A stretch of DNA of 64,000 nucleotides from Euzebya rosea (GTDB lineage: Bacteria; Actinomycetota; Nitriliruptoria; Euzebyales; Euzebyaceae): contig NZ_PGDQ01000005.1 of the NCBI RefSeq assembly GCF_003073135.1, positions 62,001 to 126,000 of the forward strand, read 5' to 3'. Below, in pieces: positions 26,242 through 33,956 of the stretch (within the stretch, counting starts at the first letter, position 1; every line of letters starts with the position of its first letter). The notes below the pieces were generated by a model, which did not search any database, was not told the DNA's origin, and saw only the letters and a program-made list of their open reading frames with translations. A program made the position numbers and the translations under genes.

Positions 26242-26270
26242 AACGCCGATGTGCGATGCACATCGGCGTT
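26242..26270. terminator. Hairpin between DUF3152 gene and tRNA-Val
   Basis: A perfect 13-bp inverted repeat (AACGCCGATGTGC and its complement) with a 3-nt loop follows the DUF3152 stop by 20 bp. On the other strand it lies beyond the tRNA trailer repeats. It has no long T-tract, but its place between convergent units suits a bidirectional terminator. Confidence 0.6.
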
Positions 26271-26279
26271 GTTGGGGTG

Positions 26280-26342
26280 GGCGTCGGTGCGCCTGTGGTT
26301 GGCGTCGATGCGCCTGTGGTGGGCGTCAGGGCGCCTGTGGTG
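26280..26342 (-). repeat. Three 21-bp tandem repeats in the tRNA-Val trailer
   Basis: Three head-to-tail copies of a 21-bp unit directly follow, and overlap by 5 bp, the 3' end of the tRNA. Read in tRNA sense each unit begins GCC(C/A)ACCACAGGCGC and ends GAC, so the last eight tRNA bases, GCCCACCA, recur in each copy, with one C to A change in the distal unit. A fourth start, GCCCACC, follows. See finding. Confidence 0.85.
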
Positions 26343-26413
26343 GGCCCGGCTGGGATCGAACCAGCGACCTCTCCGGTGTGAGCGGAGCGCTCGTCCCACT
26401 GAGCTACGAGCCC
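26338..26413 (-). tRNA. tRNA-Val, anticodon CAC
   Basis: A 76-nt cloverleaf folds cleanly on the minus strand. The acceptor stem is GGGCTCG with CGGGCCC, the D stem GCTC/GAGC, the anticodon stem CTCCG/CGGAG around loop CTCACAC, and the T arm GCTGG-TTCGATC-CCAGC. The anticodon is CAC, reading GUG valine codons. The CCA end is encoded. A TATAGT -10 box lies at 26453-26448, giving a short 5' leader for RNase P to remove. Confidence 0.97.
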
Positions 26414-26447
26414 GTAGTTCATCGACCAGCGGTCGGTGGGACGGGAA

Positions 26448-26453
26448 ACTATA
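26448..26453 (-). promoter_or_regulatory. -10 box of tRNA-Val
   Basis: TATAGT on the minus strand lies 34 bp before the mature tRNA. No good -35 match is visible; the expected -35 position falls within the hairpin described next. Confidence 0.55.
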
Positions 26454-26457
26454 GCGG

Positions 26458-26488
26458 GCCGGATAGGCGATCGCCTAGTCGGTCCGGC
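26458..26488 (-). terminator. rpe terminator hairpin containing a GCGATCGC palindrome
   Basis: TAGGCGATCGCCTA (26464-26477) is a perfect 14-bp palindrome, flanked by GCCGGA and TCCGGC that can close an outer stem. On the minus strand it begins 23 bp after the rpe stop and is followed by TATAGTTTCCC. It can act as the rpe terminator and also occupies the upstream part of the tRNA promoter. Confidence 0.5.
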
Positions 26489-26510
26489 GTGCCACCGGGC
26501 CCCGGGTGGA

Positions 26511-27200
26511 TCAGAGGCCGCGGGCCTCGTTGGCGCGGGTGCGGAGGTCGGTGACGCCCTCGGCGAAGCTGTCGTACTTCCACAGGGCGCTGCCCGAGAT
26601 AAAGACGTTGGCGCCGGCACCGGCAGCGCCAGCGATCGTGTCGGCGTTCATGCCGCCGTCGACCTCGAGGTCGATCTCGCGACCGCTGGCCGCGATCATC
26701 TCCGCGGTCATGCGGATCTTCGGCTCCATCGACGCGATGTAGGCCTGGCCGCCGAAGCCGGGGTTGACCGTCATCAGCACGATCTCGTCGACGAGGTCGA
26801 TGGCGTGCTCGACGTGGGTCAGCGGCGTGGCGGGGGACAGGGCGATCCCGAGCTTGGCGCCCATCTGCTTGACCTGCTGGTACACACGGTGGGGCTGCCC
26901 GAGCGTCTCGGGGTGCAGGATGATGATCTCGCAGCCCGCCTCCTCGATGTAGCGGGGGAGCATGTCCTCGGGCCGCTCGGCCATGATGTGGGCCTCGAAC
27001 GGCACGTCCACCAGGGGACGGCAGGCCGCGATCGTGTCCGGGCCGAACGTCAGGTTCGGCACGAAGACGCCGTCCATGACGTCCCACTGGATGCGGTCCA
27101 CGCCGGCCTCCTCCAGCGCGACGCAGTCCCTCCCCAGGTTGGCGAAGTCAGCCGGGAGGACGGACGGGACGATCAGGGTGGGGCGCGGCGTGGAAGTCAT
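26511..27200 (-). CDS. rpe: Ribulose-phosphate 3-epimerase
   Basis: The 229-residue TIM barrel interconverts ribulose 5-phosphate and xylulose 5-phosphate in the pentose phosphate pathway. Family motifs are present: PSVLPADFANL, the metal-site stretch QWDVMDGVFVPNLTFGP, AHIMAERPE, MTVNPGFGGQAYI and LEVDGGMNADT. ATG 27200 lies 9 nt after TACCCT (minus strand, 27215-27210) and has no ribosome binding site, so a leaderless message is likely. It diverges from the MerR gene across 84 bp. Confidence 0.95.
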   Translation of the reverse strand: MTSTPRPTLIVPSVLPADFANLGRDCVALEEAGVDRIQWDVMDGVFVPNLTFGPDTIAACRPLVDVPFEAHIMAERPEDMLPRYIEEAGCEIIILHPETLGQPHRVYQQVKQMGAKLGIALSPATPLTHVEHAIDLVDEIVLMTVNPGFGGQAYIASMEPKIRMTAEMIAASGREIDLEVDGGMNADTIAGAAGAGANVFISGSALWKYDSFAEGVTDLRTRANEARGL

Positions 27201-27246
27201 CGCCGGTGGAGGGTAACCGGCCCACGAAGCCACCCGAATCGTCCCC

Positions 27247-27277
27247 TTGACCCTCCCACGATGGGAGACTCCATCCT
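27247..27277 (+). promoter_or_regulatory. MerR-type promoter with dyad in a 19-bp spacer
   Basis: TTGACC (27247-27252) and CATCCT (27272-27277) are 19 bp apart, the overlong spacing typical of MerR-activated promoters. The spacer holds the perfect dyad CTCCCA-CGA-TGGGAG (27253-27267). The ATG at 27285 follows 7 nt after the -10 box. Autoregulation by the gene's own product is the simplest reading. Confidence 0.6.
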
Positions 27278-27284
27278 CGACGTC

Positions 27285-28106
27285 ATGGAACAGCTGGTAC
27301 CGATCGGGCGGTTCTCCCGAATGACCCGCCTGTCGATCAAGGCCCTGCGGCACTACGACCGCATCGGCCTGCTGGAACCCGCGGAGGTCGATCCCTCGTC
27401 CGGCTACCGGTACTACCGGTTGACCCAGACGAGGCAGGCCGAGGCGATCCGCTTGCTGCGCGGGATCGACATGTCGCTGGACGACATCGCGACCCTGCTC
27501 GCCGACGGCACCGCACCGGACGTGGTCGACAAGCTCCTCGACCGGCATCGCGAGCGCCTCGCCGAGTCGGTCAGGGTCCAGCAGCGACGACTGACGACGG
27601 TCCAGCGCCTCATCACCGGAAAGGAACCCCTCGTGCCCTACGACGTCACGACCAGGACCATCGACCCGATCACCGTGGTCAGCATCCGCCGCCACACCGA
27701 CAAGGCCGGCATCAGCACGGCCATCGGGGAGTCCATGCACACCCTGTACGCCACCGTCATGGGATCGGCGGCCGAGCTCGCCGGCGCACCCACCGTGCTG
27801 TACCACGACGTCATCGACGAGGAGCAGTCGGGCGACCTCGAGGTTGCCCTGCCGATCGCCGAGCCCGCCGGCCCCATCACCGTCGACGGGGACATGGTTC
27901 GTCGCGTCGTCGACGGGGGGACGGTGGCCACGACCATGCACCACGGGGCGTACGACGAGATCGGCGGCGCCTACCACGTGCTGGCCGGCTGGATCGCCGA
28001 GCACGGCCACACGCCGAGCTTCCCGGCGCGCGAGCTGTACCTAAACGACCCCAGCCAGGTGCCGGAGGGCGAGCAGCTCACCGAGGTCCAGTGGCCCTTC
28101 GAGTGA
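27285..28106 (+). CDS. MerR-family regulator with GyrI-like effector domain
   Basis: The 273-residue protein has an N-terminal MerR winged helix (GRFSRMTRLSIKALRHYDRIGLL, then SSGYRYYRLTQ), a dimerisation helix to about residue 110 and a GyrI-like ligand-binding domain ending HTPSFPARELYLNDPSQVPEGEQ. This is the BltR/BmrR/TipA-like group that senses small hydrophobic or drug-like molecules. An earlier ATG at 27261 lies inside the promoter dyad, so 27285 is preferred. No efflux pump is adjacent; the target is probably its own promoter or distant genes. Confidence 0.87.
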   Translation: MEQLVPIGRFSRMTRLSIKALRHYDRIGLLEPAEVDPSSGYRYYRLTQTRQAEAIRLLRGIDMSLDDIATLLADGTAPDVVDKLLDRHRERLAESVRVQQRRLTTVQRLITGKEPLVPYDVTTRTIDPITVVSIRRHTDKAGISTAIGESMHTLYATVMGSAAELAGAPTVLYHDVIDEEQSGDLEVALPIAEPAGPITVDGDMVRRVVDGGTVATTMHHGAYDEIGGAYHVLAGWIAEHGHTPSFPARELYLNDPSQVPEGEQLTEVQWPFE

Positions 28107-28122
28107 TCGGCGCCCTCGCCCG

Positions 28123-28728
28123 TCACCCCCGCTCGCGGGTCCAAACGTAGTCGATCTGGGTCGCCGTCGCCTCGGCCAGCGGCCGGCCGGCGACCTGCTC
28201 GACGAGGTGCAGGGCCATCGCGATCCCCGAGGACAGGCCGCCGGAGGTGACCACGTCACCGTCGACGGCCCAGCGCACGTCGTCACGGGTGACGCCCCGG
28301 CCACGCTGCTCGGCGAGGGCGGGGACGTCCTCCCAGTGCGTGGTCGCCTCGCCGTCGCCCAGCAGCCCGGCCGCATCCAGCAGGAACGCGCCGGTGCACA
28401 CCGAGGCCACCCGGTCGACGTGGGCACCGGCCCGCGCGATCCCGTCGAGCAGCGCCCGGTTCCCGAGCCCCGCCTCGAGGTCGATCAGCCCGGGCACGAT
28501 CAGCTGGTGCGCGTCGTGGTTGTCGTGCAACGCCCCGTGGGAGGGGGTCAGGCCGAGCCCGCCGTAGGCGACGACGGACCGTCCGTCGAGGCTGACGGTC
28601 CGCACCTGGAACGGCACGTCCACCACCCAGCGCGAGGCCAGCCGGTTGGCCGTCAGCAGCACCTCGTAGGGGCCGGTGACGTCCATGACGTCACAGCCGT
28701 CGAACAGCAGCAGGGCCGCGATCGTCAC
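28123..28728 (-). CDS. DJ-1/PfpI family protein
   Basis: The 201-residue protein is a DJ-1/PfpI fold protein with nucleophile elbow Cys C111 in ASVCTGAFLL and the helper Glu22 after VTGPYEV. It resembles the amidotransferase-like domain of GlxA regulators and isonitrile hydratase. The reaction is unknown. The GTG start overlaps the rhodanese stop by 4 nt, so the two are one operon on the minus strand. The facing GlxA-like regulator carries the same fold. Confidence 0.82.
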   Translation of the reverse strand: MTIAALLLFDGCDVMDVTGPYEVLLTANRLASRWVVDVPFQVRTVSLDGRSVVAYGGLGLTPSHGALHDNHDAHQLIVPGLIDLEAGLGNRALLDGIARAGAHVDRVASVCTGAFLLDAAGLLGDGEATTHWEDVPALAEQRGRGVTRDDVRWAVDGDVVTSGGLSSGIAMALHLVEQVAGRPLAEATATQIDYVWTRERG

Positions 28729-29132
28729 GCCGGCACCTCCGCCACGAGTCGCGCCAGCGCGAAGCCCTCCATCTCCCAGCCCCAGACGCCGCCCAGCATC
28801 TCCTTGACGGGGAAGCCGAGCTCGGCGATGCGCGCGGCGCCCTTCGTCGCGCCGTTGCAGTGCGGACCCCAGCAGTAGGTGACGAACAGCACGTCGCCGT
28901 GGGCGCCGAGCCCATCGGCGGTCATCCTCTCCGGCGGGATGTTGACGGCGCCGGGCACGTGGCCGGCGGCGAAGGCCTCCGGGGATCGGGTGTCGACGAC
29001 GACGATGCGGTCGGGGTGGTCCCGGAGGGTCGCGTGCACGTCGCTGCAGTCGGTCTCCGCGGCCAGTCGGGCGCGGTAGTGGCGGACAAGGTCGGCGGCC
29101 GGGGCGGCCGGGATGTCGGTGGCGTAGGGCAT
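28725..29132 (-). CDS. Rhodanese-like sulfurtransferase
   Basis: The 135-residue single-domain rhodanese has the CDC25-like entry VVDTRSPEAFAAGHVPGAVN and an active loop C87-W-G-P-H-C92-N-G. The loop carries a second Cys and lacks the usual Arg, seen in a subset of the family. ATG 29132 is chosen since MPYATDIPA starts the fold; a longer frame exists from 29183. It is coupled to the DJ-1 gene, so the pair may deal with reactive carbonyl or sulfur species (inference). Confidence 0.85.
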   Translation of the reverse strand: MPYATDIPAAPAADLVRHYRARLAAETDCSDVHATLRDHPDRIVVVDTRSPEAFAAGHVPGAVNIPPERMTADGLGAHGDVLFVTYCWGPHCNGATKGAARIAELGFPVKEMLGGVWGWEMEGFALARLVAEVPA

Positions 29133-29244
29133 GCGGCCATTGTCAGCGAGCCCGGCCGCGCGCACCATGTGGCTGGATGTCAACCATCGACAACATCACG
29201 CCACCCTCGCCGTGGAGCTCCAGCCCGGACGGGCGGGACTGCTG

Positions 29245-30198
29245 ATGCGCGATCGCCCGAACGACCGGCTGGCGATCCTGGCCTACGACCACCTGAAGAC
29301 CTTCGAGTTCGGGATCGCCGTGGAGCTGTTCGCCCTCGACCGCCCCGAGGTCGGCCGCTTCTACGACGTCACCGTCGTCGCCGCCGACCCCGGTCCGCTG
29401 CGGGCCACCGGCGGGTTCGCGGTGACGGCCGATCACGGGCTGGACGACGCCCGCGGCGTGGGCACCCTCGTCGTCCCGGGCTGGCCCATGGACGACAGGC
29501 CGCTCGACGTCGCCGTGCACGGCCTCCTGCACGACACCGTGGCGTCGGGCGGGCGGGTGGTCGGCATCTGCTCCGGCGCCTACGCCCTCGCCGCCGCAGG
29601 GTTGCTCGACGGACGTCGTGCCACGACCCACTGGTTGTTCGCCGAGGACCTGGCCCGCCGGTTTCCCCGGGTGCGGGTCGACCCCGACGTGCTGTACGTC
29701 GACGAGGACGACGTGCTCACCTCGGCCGGGTCGGCGGCGGGGATCGACGCCGGCCTGCACCTCATCCGCCACGACTGGGGAGGGCAGGTCGCCGCCACGA
29801 TCGCCCGCCGGATGGTCATGCCGCCGCACCGCGACGGTGGCCAGGCCCAGTACGTGTCCGCGCCCCCTCCGGTGGCCGAGGACTGGCTCGCCGGACTCCA
29901 GGACTGGGTGGTCGGCAACCTCGACCGGCCGCTGTCGTTGGCGGACCTCGCCGATCGTGTCGACGTCAGCCCGCGCACCCTCACCCGGCGGTTCGAGCGG
30001 TCGCTGGGCACCAGCCCCGGACGATGGGTGGTACAGCAGCGGCTGGCGCGGGCGCAGGAGCTGCTGCTGGCCGACGACGCCTCGGTCGAGCAGGTCGCCC
30101 GGGCCGTCGGGTTCGGTGCCGCGGTGACGTTGCGGCACCACTTCCGCCGCCACCTGCGCACCACCCCCACCGCCTATCGGGCTCGGTTCGGGGGATGA
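29245..30198 (+). CDS. GlxA-like AraC-family regulator
   Basis: The 317-residue protein has an N-terminal DJ-1/PfpI-like domain (LAILAYDHLKTFEFGIAVELF; C109 in VGICSGAYALAAAG) and a C-terminal AraC DNA-binding domain with two helix-turn-helix units (LSLADLADRVDVSPRTLTRR and ASVEQVARAVGFGAAVTLRH). It is divergent from the rhodanese-DJ-1 pair and probably regulates it. Starts at 29131 and 29167 are possible but add residues without family similarity. Confidence 0.85.
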   Translation: MRDRPNDRLAILAYDHLKTFEFGIAVELFALDRPEVGRFYDVTVVAADPGPLRATGGFAVTADHGLDDARGVGTLVVPGWPMDDRPLDVAVHGLLHDTVASGGRVVGICSGAYALAAAGLLDGRRATTHWLFAEDLARRFPRVRVDPDVLYVDEDDVLTSAGSAAGIDAGLHLIRHDWGGQVAATIARRMVMPPHRDGGQAQYVSAPPPVAEDWLAGLQDWVVGNLDRPLSLADLADRVDVSPRTLTRRFERSLGTSPGRWVVQQRLARAQELLLADDASVEQVARAVGFGAAVTLRHHFRRHLRTTPTAYRARFGG

Positions 30199-30202
30199 AG
30201 AA

Positions 30203-30224
30203 GGGCCCGCCGGTCGGCGGGCCC
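30203..30224. terminator. Bidirectional terminator hairpin
   Basis: GGGCCCGCC and GGCGGGCCC form a perfect 9-bp stem with a 4-nt loop between the convergent regulator and thiolase genes. On the minus strand it is followed by TTCTTC, so it best serves the thiolase transcript. Confidence 0.8.
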
Positions 30225-30244
30225 CTGGCGCCGGGTCGTGCGGT

Positions 30245-31450
30245 CTAGTGGAGGCGCTCCACGACGATGGCCATGCCCTGGCCACCGCCGACGCACATGG
30301 TCTCCAGGCCGATCGTCCTGTCGGCGGTCTGCAGGCCGTTGAGCAGCGTGTTCATGATCCGGGCGCCGGTCATGCCGAACGGGTGGCCGACGGCGATGGA
30401 GCCGCCGTTCACGTTCAGCTTGTCCCACTCGATGCCGAGGTCGTCGGCGGAGGGGATGACCTGGGCGGCGAAGGCCTCGTTGATCTCCACGAGGTCGACG
30501 TCGTCGATGGTCATCCCGGCGCGGGCCAGCGCCTGCTTGGACGCCTCGACGGGACCCAGGCCCATGATCTCGGGGTTCAGGGCGGTCACGCCGGTGGAGA
30601 TGATCCGGGCCAGCGGCTGGATGCCGAGCTCGGCGGCGCGGGTGTCGGACATCACGACCACCGCGGCGGCGCCGTCGTTGAGCGGGCACGCGTTGCCGGC
30701 GGTGATACGACCGTCGGGACGGAAGACGGGCTTGAGCTCCGACAGCTTCTCCGCGGTCGTGCCGGGCCGGGGACCGTCGTCCTGGGTCATCGTGGTGCCG
30801 TTGGGCAGGTCGACCGGGGTGATCTCGCGGTCGAAGAAGCCGTTCTTCTGCGACTCCACCGCACGCTGCTGGGACAGGGCAGCGAACTCGTCCATCCGCT
30901 CCCGGGACACACCCTTCAGCAGGGCCACGTTCTCCGCGGTCTGGCCCATCGGGATGTAGATGTCGGGCAGCCCCTCGGGCGGGGCCCACGAGTCGGCGCC
31001 GTCCTCGGCCATCGACGCGGTCCGCGCCTCGGCGTCGGCGAACTTCTCGTTGTGGGGGCCAGTGTCGGAGGAGCCGTTGACGAACCGGCTGACCGTCTCC
31101 ACGCCGGCGGTGACGAACACGTCGCCCTCGCCGGCCTTGATCGCGTGGGCGGCCATCCGCATGGTCTGCACCGACGAGGAGCAGTAGCGCGTGATCGTCG
31201 CGCCGGGGACGGTCTCCCAGCCGAGCAGCGTCGCGACGACGCGGCCCATGTTGAAGCCCTGCTCGCCGCCGGGCAGGCCACAGCCAAGCAGCAGGTCCTC
31301 GACCTCGTGGTGGTCCAGCTCCGGGACCTTGTCCATGGCCGCCTGGACGGCGATGGCGGCCAGGTCGTCGGGCCGCATGTCGACGAGCGAGCCCTTCCCG
31401 GCACGTCCGATCGGAGTGCGGGCAACGGCGACGATGACTGGTTCGGGCAT
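30245..31450 (-). CDS. Thiolase (acetyl-CoA C-acyltransferase)
   Basis: The 401-residue thiolase has nucleophile C90 in ITRYCSSSVQTM, the NEAFAAQ motif, GHPFGMTGAR with the active His, and the C-terminal CVGGGQG Cys. It cleaves 3-ketoacyl-CoA or condenses acyl-CoA units. A loop DTGPHNEKFADAEARTASMAEDGADS before GLPDIYIPMGQTAEN is typical of the FadA/SCP-x-like actinobacterial group. AGGAGG lies 7 nt before ATG 31450. No hydratase or dehydrogenase partner is adjacent, so its pathway cannot be fixed. Confidence 0.92.
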   Translation of the reverse strand: MPEPVIVAVARTPIGRAGKGSLVDMRPDDLAAIAVQAAMDKVPELDHHEVEDLLLGCGLPGGEQGFNMGRVVATLLGWETVPGATITRYCSSSVQTMRMAAHAIKAGEGDVFVTAGVETVSRFVNGSSDTGPHNEKFADAEARTASMAEDGADSWAPPEGLPDIYIPMGQTAENVALLKGVSRERMDEFAALSQQRAVESQKNGFFDREITPVDLPNGTTMTQDDGPRPGTTAEKLSELKPVFRPDGRITAGNACPLNDGAAAVVVMSDTRAAELGIQPLARIISTGVTALNPEIMGLGPVEASKQALARAGMTIDDVDLVEINEAFAAQVIPSADDLGIEWDKLNVNGGSIAVGHPFGMTGARIMNTLLNGLQTADRTIGLETMCVGGGQGMAIVVERLH

Positions 31451-31627
31451 CCGGGTTCCTCCTGTGGGGGCCGGTGGGGGGCTCGTTGATTCCGGCCGGT
31501 ACAGCGTAGGCCGCGGCCGCCCCGCCCTGCGACTTCGGTCCGCCGTCTGCCCCACCATCCGCCCATCCGGGTGGGCCCTCGGGTACGCTGGGTAGTCTTC
31601 GCTGCCTTCAACTGAACGGGGATCACC

Positions 31628-32566
31628 TTGCGAGAACTGCGCGTCATTGCCGCCCTCCTGATGGTCGTGGTGCTCAGCGCCTGCGGCGGCGGCGAGACCG
31701 CTGCCGTCAGCGACGCCGAGCCGTCCGAGGCCGAGGCCACCACCGAGGAGACCGCCTCGGAGGAGGAGGCCACGGAGCCCGAGGGCGAGCCGGACCTGCG
31801 CGTGACGGGCGTCGACGACGACGTGTTCTGTCCGGCGCTGGACCGCGTCACCAACCTGCTGATCCAGGCCGACGGCATCGAGGACGACGAGCAGCTCGAC
31901 GCCCAGATCGAGCTGTTCGACGACGTGCAGACCATCATCGCCGAGCTCGGGGACGACCACGAGGAGCTCGCTGAGGGGCTGGAGCTGCTGGCCACGGACG
32001 CGCTGGTCTTCACCGAGGACGCCGATGTCGACGCCGAGGCGGTCGACGCGGCGACGGGGCTGGCGATCGAGACGTGGAACGTCAACTGCGCCGACTGGGT
32101 CCCGGGGTCGGTCGACGATGATGTCCCCGACCCCGACGCCTTCGGGGCCGACGGGCAGGAGGACGCGTTCGACGCCGAGTGCCCTGCCCCCGAGGTGCTG
32201 GAGTCCGAGGGGCTCGAGTGCGACGAGTTCGGCAACCTCTACCCGGCGGGGGAGTACTCCGACGGGCACGGTGACGGGCCGGAGTACGACCCGGAGGGCG
32301 ACGAGGCCTACGACGCGGAGTGCCCGTCGCCGGAGACCCTCGAGGCCAACGGCCTGGCGTGTGACGAGTACGGCAACACCTACCCGGCGGAGGAGTACTC
32401 CGACGGGCACGGTGACGGCCCCGAGTACGACCCCGAGGGCGATCCGGACCCGGACGCCTTCGGGGGCGACGGCTGCGAGGGCGACGAGTGCTACGGGGAC
32501 GACGCGTACGACGAGCCGGTCTCGGAGGAATTCGGGGCGGACGGGTGCGAGGGCGACGACTGCTGA
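31628..32566 (+). CDS. Acidic Cys-repeat lipoprotein
   Basis: The 312-residue protein has a short signal sequence and lipobox LSAC with C19. After an Asp/Glu-rich linker comes a helical domain at about 60-155, then two 47-residue repeats (about 182-228 and 229-275), each starting DAECP, holding a second Cys before DE(F/Y)GN and ending SDGHGDGPEYDPEGD. The C-terminus has two DGCEGD(E/D)C units. The density of Asp, Glu and Gly turns suggests Ca2+ binding, but no EF-hand is strict. The TTG start follows TAGTCT (31592-31597) by about 30 nt. I do not recognise a named family. Confidence 0.8.
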   Translation: MRELRVIAALLMVVVLSACGGGETAAVSDAEPSEAEATTEETASEEEATEPEGEPDLRVTGVDDDVFCPALDRVTNLLIQADGIEDDEQLDAQIELFDDVQTIIAELGDDHEELAEGLELLATDALVFTEDADVDAEAVDAATGLAIETWNVNCADWVPGSVDDDVPDPDAFGADGQEDAFDAECPAPEVLESEGLECDEFGNLYPAGEYSDGHGDGPEYDPEGDEAYDAECPSPETLEANGLACDEYGNTYPAEEYSDGHGDGPEYDPEGDPDPDAFGGDGCEGDECYGDDAYDEPVSEEFGADGCEGDDC

Positions 32567-32598
32567 CCGCCTCTCGGGGAACGCCCCGCTGACGCCGA

Positions 32599-32625
32599 AC
32601 GGCCCCGACATCGTCGGGGCCGTTT
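32599..32625 (+). terminator. Rho-independent terminator
   Basis: ACGGCCCCGAC and GTCGGGGCCGT form an 11-bp stem with a 3-nt loop 33 bp after the lipoprotein stop, followed by TT and CCCC. Confidence 0.75.
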
Positions 32626-32720
32626 CCCCGTTGGGGGACGGTCGACGAACCCGTTCGCGGGGGAACCGATCACCGGCCGACCCCTTCCCCCGACAGTGTC
32701 GCCTTCGGTACCGTGCGGCC

Positions 32721-33902
32721 ATGTTCGAGGCCCTCCGAACCATCCGTCGGCACCTCCGCGCCAAGCAGACGCCGGAGTACCGAGCCCACGTCGCGGCCGA
32801 GCGCGACAAGTGGGAGGGGTACGCCCTGCAGCAGGCGTCCATGCCCGTCGACGCCACCGTGTCGGACGTCGACATCGACGCCGCGGAGGCGGCGATCCGG
32901 CGGGCGATGGGGTCGATGGACATGACGGCGTTGCTGCCGGAGCCCAGCGAGTTCGTCAAGCGCACCATCTGCGCGGCCTGCGGGGGCGGCAAGGAGCTGC
33001 CGTCGGTCCGGCCGATGCTGTACTGCGACTTCTGCGGGCAGGTCACCGACTACGACCTGAAGCAGGCGATGGCAGAGGCCTACAGCCATCCCGACGTCGC
33101 CACGTTCGCGCGGGTCGGCAACCGCCTGCGGCCCGCGGCGATGGCAGCCGGCCGGGCCGGCGACGTGGACACCTTCCGGGCACTGACCCACACGTTGATG
33201 GAGGCCCAGGCGGCCTGGACGCCGTGGACGGTGCCGCCGAGGGCCTACAACGACGATGCCTACCGGCAGCGGTGGGTGACCTACCAGACCGAGCTGGCGG
33301 TGCTGACCACGTTCGATGCGACCCACGCGGCGTTGCAGGACCGCGTGATCGGGCTGACCCAGAAGCTGCGCTGGACGGGCGGCAACCTCGCGGCGATGGG
33401 CCTGCAGGCCATGACCGGCCGGACACCGGGGGAGCGGACCCGCCCCCGCGTCGTGGCGGAGACCTTCTGGCCGCTCGTCGACGTGCTGCTCCAGCAGGCC
33501 GAGCGGACCCGCGTCCTGCTGGACGGGTCGGCGGTACGAACCCTCGACCCCGACGCCATGCCCGGCGTGGTCGCCGACCGGCTGTTCCGCTCGGGGCTGG
33601 CCCAGGGGTGGCTCCCGTCGCTGGACCCCGCGGACGGGGAGGTCCTGGTCGAACGGCTGCAGCTCGACCACGCCTACCAGCGGCCGACCGCCACGGGGGA
33701 GCGCCGGCACTGCACCGGCTGCGGGTACGACCTGACCGTGCTGGAAGGGGCCACGACCGTGGTGTGTGATGCATGCGGCCGTCGCATCGACGTCGGCGGG
33801 CCGGCCATCGTCTGCGTCGGCTGCAACGACCGTGTCGCGCTGCCCGAAGGGGAGGCATCGGCCAGCTGCCCGTCGTGCAACGCGCTGGTCCGGAGGGTCT
33901 AG
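32721..33902 (+). CDS. Zinc-ribbon protein of unknown function
   Basis: The 393-residue soluble protein has one four-Cys site near the start (C84, C87, C102, C105) and two near the end (C331, C334, C349, C352; C365, C368, C383, C386), each in the C-x2-C ... C-x2-C ribbon form. The region between, about 110-325, is helical and without recognised motifs. Such zinc ribbons mediate protein or nucleic-acid contacts. TACCGT (32709-32714) lies 6 nt before the ATG, so the transcript may be leaderless. No family name can be given. Confidence 0.78.
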   Translation: MFEALRTIRRHLRAKQTPEYRAHVAAERDKWEGYALQQASMPVDATVSDVDIDAAEAAIRRAMGSMDMTALLPEPSEFVKRTICAACGGGKELPSVRPMLYCDFCGQVTDYDLKQAMAEAYSHPDVATFARVGNRLRPAAMAAGRAGDVDTFRALTHTLMEAQAAWTPWTVPPRAYNDDAYRQRWVTYQTELAVLTTFDATHAALQDRVIGLTQKLRWTGGNLAAMGLQAMTGRTPGERTRPRVVAETFWPLVDVLLQQAERTRVLLDGSAVRTLDPDAMPGVVADRLFRSGLAQGWLPSLDPADGEVLVERLQLDHAYQRPTATGERRHCTGCGYDLTVLEGATTVVCDACGRRIDVGGPAIVCVGCNDRVALPEGEASASCPSCNALVRRV

Positions 33903-33956
33903 CCCGTTCGCTATCCTTGGCCGCCCTGCCCAACCACAGGAAACCAAGGAGCTGAC

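Noticed and set aside
26280-26342. The tRNA trailer repeats considered as a CRISPR remnant
   Set aside because: The units are contiguous 21-bp tandem repeats with no spacers and no cas genes nearby.
33903-33956. Possible T-box riboswitch before thrS
   Set aside because: Only 54 bp separate the genes, too short for a T-box, and no specifier stem or T-box sequence is present.
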